Shown here: positions 41,658-44,063 of the stretch, piece after piece
How positions within the stretch are numbered: the stretch's first letter is position 1
Layout of the letters: each line of letters begins with the position of its first letter
From: JAAGZL01 sp050288625
GTDB taxonomy: Bacteria > Pseudomonadota > Gammaproteobacteria > Chromatiales > Chromatiaceae
Direction: 5' to 3'
DNA: 44,063 nucleotides
Assembly (NCBI GenBank): GCA_050288625.1
Contig: JBNKEE010000019.1
Location: forward strand, 1 to 44,063
Made by a program: the position numbers and the translations under genes
Notes under the pieces: generated by a model
The model's database searches: none
The model's input: the letters and a program-made list of their open reading frames with translations, nothing else
What the model was told of the DNA's origin: nothing

Positions 41658-41855
41658 TCAGGTCCAGCCCTCTTTTTGCAGATTGGCCAGCTTCTGTAGT
41701 GCAATCTCCACGGCCTTATCAAATGTTCCAGCGTCGAATTCATCCCCGGAATTCAGGCGGCTCTCTTTTTCTGCGGCGCAATACTCCTTGAACTCTTCGA
41801 CTGTGGAAAGCCGTTGCGTCTGATTTAGAGGTTTATTCTCTTTTTTGGATGCCAT
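41658..41855 (-). CDS. Small acidic/basic protein preceding the membrane ATPase
   Basis: A 65-aa soluble protein with a Lys-rich start (MASKKENKPLNQTQ) and two predicted amphipathic helices (TVEEFKEYCAAEKES and FDKAVEIALQKLANLQ). It ends 2 nt before the start of the SbcC-like ATPase, so the two are surely cotranscribed and probably coupled. No family is recognised. It could be a regulatory or clamp subunit of that ATPase. Its reading frame uses ordinary codons of this genome. Confidence 0.75.
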   Translation of the reverse strand: MASKKENKPLNQTQRLSTVEEFKEYCAAEKESRLNSGDEFDAGTFDKAVEIALQKLANLQKEGWT

Positions 41856-41901
41856 GGTTACTCCCTGAATGACTTGGACAGTATAGTCCGTTCAGCCTGC
41901 C

Positions 41902-41977
41902 TGCCACAATCTTGCCAGAATCTGCCACCGCTTTGCCACAATTTCGCAAGCGCCTTGCCACCACCAGACTGTTTAAT
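41902..41977 (+). promoter_or_regulatory. Phased TGCCA direct repeats and promoter of the sortase-target operon
   Basis: TGCCA occurs at 41902, 41913, 41923, 41934 and 41956, with a degenerate TCGCA at 41944. Spacings are 11, 10, 10-11 and 12 bp, so all face the same side of the helix; the fuller unit is about TTGCCACAATC. A TTTAAT -10-like hexamer at 41972 lies 11 bp after the last repeat, with the array covering the -35 position. This is the geometry of PhoB/OmpR-activated promoters. PdsR is the obvious candidate, by inference. No other gene feature is seen from 41856 to 42074. Confidence 0.6.
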
Positions 41978-42074
41978 TAATCCATCCGGCGCAGCTAGGG
42001 ATGAGCATTAACCAGGACATTTCGTGAAGGCGGTATTACAAAGTTTGCAATATCTCTCCTGATCTTGGTTCCTC

Positions 42075-42173
42075 ATGAATATCCTGATTAACCGGCCATG
42101 GATGGCGCGCTGGGCCAATTTTAACCAGCCTCTGCGCGACCAGAGCTTCCCCGACTGGAGGGCAACACAATGA
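42075..42173 (+). CDS. Possible 32-residue microprotein at head of sortase-target operon
   Basis: An ATG-initiated frame encodes a 32-aa peptide beginning MNILINRPWMARWANFNQPL, rich in Trp, Asn and Arg. It has no signal peptide and no clear ribosome-binding site. Its TGA overlaps the next ATG (ATGATG), giving the same style of coupling as the following gene pair. It may be a real microprotein or only an upstream coupling ORF. No family is recognised. Confidence 0.4.
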   Translation: MNILINRPWMARWANFNQPLRDQSFPDWRATQ

Positions 42174-42364
42174 TGCTAGCACTAGTAAATAACGAGCGGC
42201 AAATGCGGCGCGAGCTGCGCATGGTCATACGGCCATTGAGCGATGAATTCATCCAAGGTTCACCAGAAGAGCTACCTGCTGACTGTTATCGCCTGGAGCC
42301 GCGCCTAGCCAATGAGGCCAATCGCCGTCTGGCTAGATTAGAGCGAGAGGGGGCAAGGGTATGA
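42170..42364 (+). CDS. Small protein of unknown function, coupled to sortase target gene
   Basis: A 64-aa charged protein (RQMRRELRMVIRPLSDEF; RLANEANRRLARLEREG), probably helical and cytoplasmic. A strong GGAGGG ribosome-binding site lies 8 nt before ATG 42170. Its TGA overlaps the start of the sortase-target gene (ATGA), and the same sequence region holds AGAGGGGG for the next start. Conserved coupling suggests a role in expression or export of the surface protein, but I know no homologue. Confidence 0.65.
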   Translation: MMLALVNNERQMRRELRMVIRPLSDEFIQGSPEELPADCYRLEPRLANEANRRLARLEREGARV

Positions 42365-44063
42365 AAACCACAAGCACGCAATCAGCCGCAATAATCTGGG
42401 TTTATATTGCGTCCCTAATGGCCATGCTGTTTCTTCTTTCCAATCAAGTTCATGGTAGTGAGGCTACGCCAGGGATGGCCTCTATGTCCGTGGATCAGGT
42501 GCAGCGCGGAAGTCTGCTGCTCAAACTGGCTAGCGGTGGGGTTAGTGTGGATGCCCCCATGCTGAAGACTGATGTACAGATGAATGTCAGCGGCATGCTG
42601 GCGCGGGTTTTTGTACAGCAGAGATTCAAGAATATCGGCAGCGCATGGGCGGAGGGGATCTATGTATTCCCTCTGCCGGAGGAGGCCGCGGTGGATCGCA
42701 TGCGTCTGCGCATCGGTGAACGCATTATCGAGGGTGAAATCAAAGAGAAGGCTGAGGCGCGCCGCACCTACGAAAAGGCCAAGCGTGAAGGGAAGAAGGC
42801 CAGCCTGCTGCGCCAGGAGCGTCCAAACATCTTTACCACTGCGGTGGCCAACATCGGACCGGGCGAAGAGGTGGTGGTGGAGATTGAGTATCAGCAGAAT
42901 CTGCGCTACGACCAGGGCAGGTTCAAGATCCGTTTTCCACTGGTGGTTGCTCCCAGGTATATCCCTGGGGTCCCAGTGCTTCAGGATGAGATTCAGGGCT
43001 TTCAAGCCAGTGGCTGGGCGCAAGACACCGACCAGGTTCCCGATGCATCCAAGATAACCCCGCCAGTGCTGGATACGTCCCACGGCAAGATCAATCAGGT
43101 CTCTATCAAAGTGGATCTGGATGCGGGGTTTCCCCTGGCCCAGGTGCTAAGCAGTTACCATGAAATAGACAAGAGCAGGGATGAGCAGGGAGTGCACCAT
43201 CTCACTCTGCGTAACGGACAGGTCCCGGCCGACCGGGATTTCGAACTGGTGTGGCAACCCACCACCGGTCATGCTCCTCAGGCCGCCATGTTCCAGGAGG
43301 GGTGGTCCGGCGCGGATTATGCTCTGATCATGGTGATGCCGCCGTCTCGGACCGCCAGTGCGCGCATCCCACGTGAGGTGGTGTTTGTGATCGATACCTC
43401 CGGATCCATGCACGGTCAGTCCATCGACCAGGCCCGGGCCGCTCTGCAACTGGCCCTGAAGCGGCTGCAGCCGGGTGATCGTTTCAACGTCATCCAGTTC
43501 AATAGCAATACCGATGTGCTGTTCGCACAGGCGGTACCGGCGACAGCCAGCAATGTCCGGCAGGCCATGAACTATGTGGCTGGACTCTATGCCGATGGCG
43601 GCACCGAGATGCTATCGGCCCTGCAACTGGCGTTACGGGATAGGGCGCCGGAGGGGATGTTGCGTCAGGTTATCTTTCTGACCGACGGCAGCGTGGGCAA
43701 CGAGGAACGGTTGTTCAGCACTATCCAGCAACGTCTCGGCGCCAGCCGTCTGTTTACCGTGGGCATAGGTTCCGCCCCCAACAGCTTTTTCATGACCAGG
43801 GCGGCCCAGTTCGGACGCGGCACCTTTACCTACATCGGTAAGGTGGATGAGGTGCAGCAGAAGATGGCGACCCTCTTTTCCAAGCTGGAGTCACCGGTCC
43901 TCAGAGACATCAGCGTAAACCTGAAGGATACGGACAAGGTGGAGATCTGGCCCAAACGCATCCCGGATCTCTATCTGGGTGAGCCGCTGTTGCTGGCGCT
44001 GCGCATGGAACATCCGCTGAAAGAACTGAATCTGACCGGAATGCTGGACGGTAAGGGCTGGAG
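42361..44063 (+). CDS. Marine proteobacterial sortase target protein, VIT and VWA domains (3' end outside window)
   Basis: 567 codons are visible and the frame runs off the right edge. It begins with a signal peptide (IIWVYIASLMAMLFLLSNQVHG). A VIT domain follows (~55-175; VFVQQRFKNIGSAWAEGIYVFPLP, with EAEARRTYEKAKREGK-like block). A von Willebrand A domain (~335-500) has the MIDAS start DTSGSMHG with D345 and later FLTDGSVGN. This is the architecture of the dedicated target of class GN sortases. The C-terminal sorting signal, the sortase gene and pdsO are expected just beyond the edge. ATG 42361 overlaps the previous stop. Confidence 0.93.
   Translation, partial: MKTTSTQSAAIIWVYIASLMAMLFLLSNQVHGSEATPGMASMSVDQVQRGSLLLKLASGGVSVDAPMLKTDVQMNVSGMLARVFVQQRFKNIGSAWAEGIYVFPLPEEAAVDRMRLRIGERIIEGEIKEKAEARRTYEKAKREGKKASLLRQERPNIFTTAVANIGPGEEVVVEIEYQQNLRYDQGRFKIRFPLVVAPRYIPGVPVLQDEIQGFQASGWAQDTDQVPDASKITPPVLDTSHGKINQVSIKVDLDAGFPLAQVLSSYHEIDKSRDEQGVHHLTLRNGQVPADRDFELVWQPTTGHAPQAAMFQEGWSGADYALIMVMPPSRTASARIPREVVFVIDTSGSMHGQSIDQARAALQLALKRLQPGDRFNVIQFNSNTDVLFAQAVPATASNVRQAMNYVAGLYADGGTEMLSALQLALRDRAPEGMLRQVIFLTDGSVGNEERLFSTIQQRLGASRLFTVGIGSAPNSFFMTRAAQFGRGTFTYIGKVDEVQQKMATLFSKLESPVLRDISVNLKDTDKVEIWPKRIPDLYLGEPLLLALRMEHPLKELNLTGMLDGKGW

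Noticed and set aside
41902..41960. TGCCA array as a CRISPR or simple satellite
   Set aside because: Units are only 5-11 bp with no spacers of CRISPR size, and the intervening bases vary. The spacing fits helical phasing.
42415..43083. 222-aa open frame antisense to the sortase target gene
   Set aside because: It lies opposite a clearly coding VIT domain with a signal peptide and shows no domain or start signal of its own.

Overview
The window is a chromosomal segment of what is most likely a marine or sediment sulfur-oxidising gammaproteobacterium, perhaps Chromatiales-like. This rests on several points. The bamD // rluD-pgeF-...-clpB arrangement is gammaproteobacterial. SoxYZ and an NAD-reducing [NiFe]-hydrogenase of the Hox type indicate chemolithotrophic capacity. 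The PdsR/PdsS two-component pair and a VIT/VWA sortase substrate belong to the proteobacterial dedicated sortase (Pds) system. No species can be named from the sequence alone.

Layout. 1-1.2 kb: end of sucC and all of sucD. 1.4-3.4 kb: nadE (glutamine-dependent NAD synthetase) followed by glnB (PII). 3.4-9.7 kb: bamD, divergent from rluD-pgeF-gcvR-like-def, then clpB with its own heat-shock (sigma-32) promoter. 10-15 kb: leftward hydrogenase operon hoxF-hoxUY-hoxH-hoxW, in which the diaphorase subunit HoxU and the hydrogenase small subunit HoxY are one polypeptide. 15-15.7 kb: dispersed repeats. 15.7-19.8 kb: leftward accessory genes (TIR-domain protein, small membrane protein, DUF455 ferritin-like protein, V4R-like sensor, YjdM, HAD phosphatase). 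20-22.8 kb: rppH-ptsP. 22.9-30.3 kb: leftward ABC-2 exporter pair, DUF2207-LemA pair, an orphan TAXI binding protein, psd and soxYZ. 30.6-32.3 kb: rightward yadGH-type ABC exporter. 32.3-33 kb: two repeat copies head to head. 33-37.6 kb: two unknown proteins, a histidine-kinase remnant, then pdsS and pdsR. 37.9-44 kb: CBS protein, a leftward operon (65-aa protein, membrane-spanning SbcC-like ATPase, RlmK-like methyltransferase, YqaA-like protein), then the rightward Pds target operon running off the end.

The parts most worth attention are four. First, a roughly 265-bp repeat family (three copies) whose hairpins are kept by compensatory base changes. Second, a helically phased array of TGCCA direct repeats just ahead of the sortase-target operon, laid out like a binding site for an OmpR/PhoB-type regulator such as PdsR, followed by two tiny translationally coupled ORFs. 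Third, the HoxU-HoxY fusion. Fourth, a degraded copy of the 3' end of pdsS about 0.8 kb downstream of the intact gene.

Several genes can only be read with TTG or GTG starts (rppH, hoxUY, hoxW, the HAD phosphatase, the DUF455 gene, the CBS gene, nadE, the DUF2207 gene), so starts here need care. No tRNA, rRNA, CRISPR array or insertion-sequence transposase was seen.
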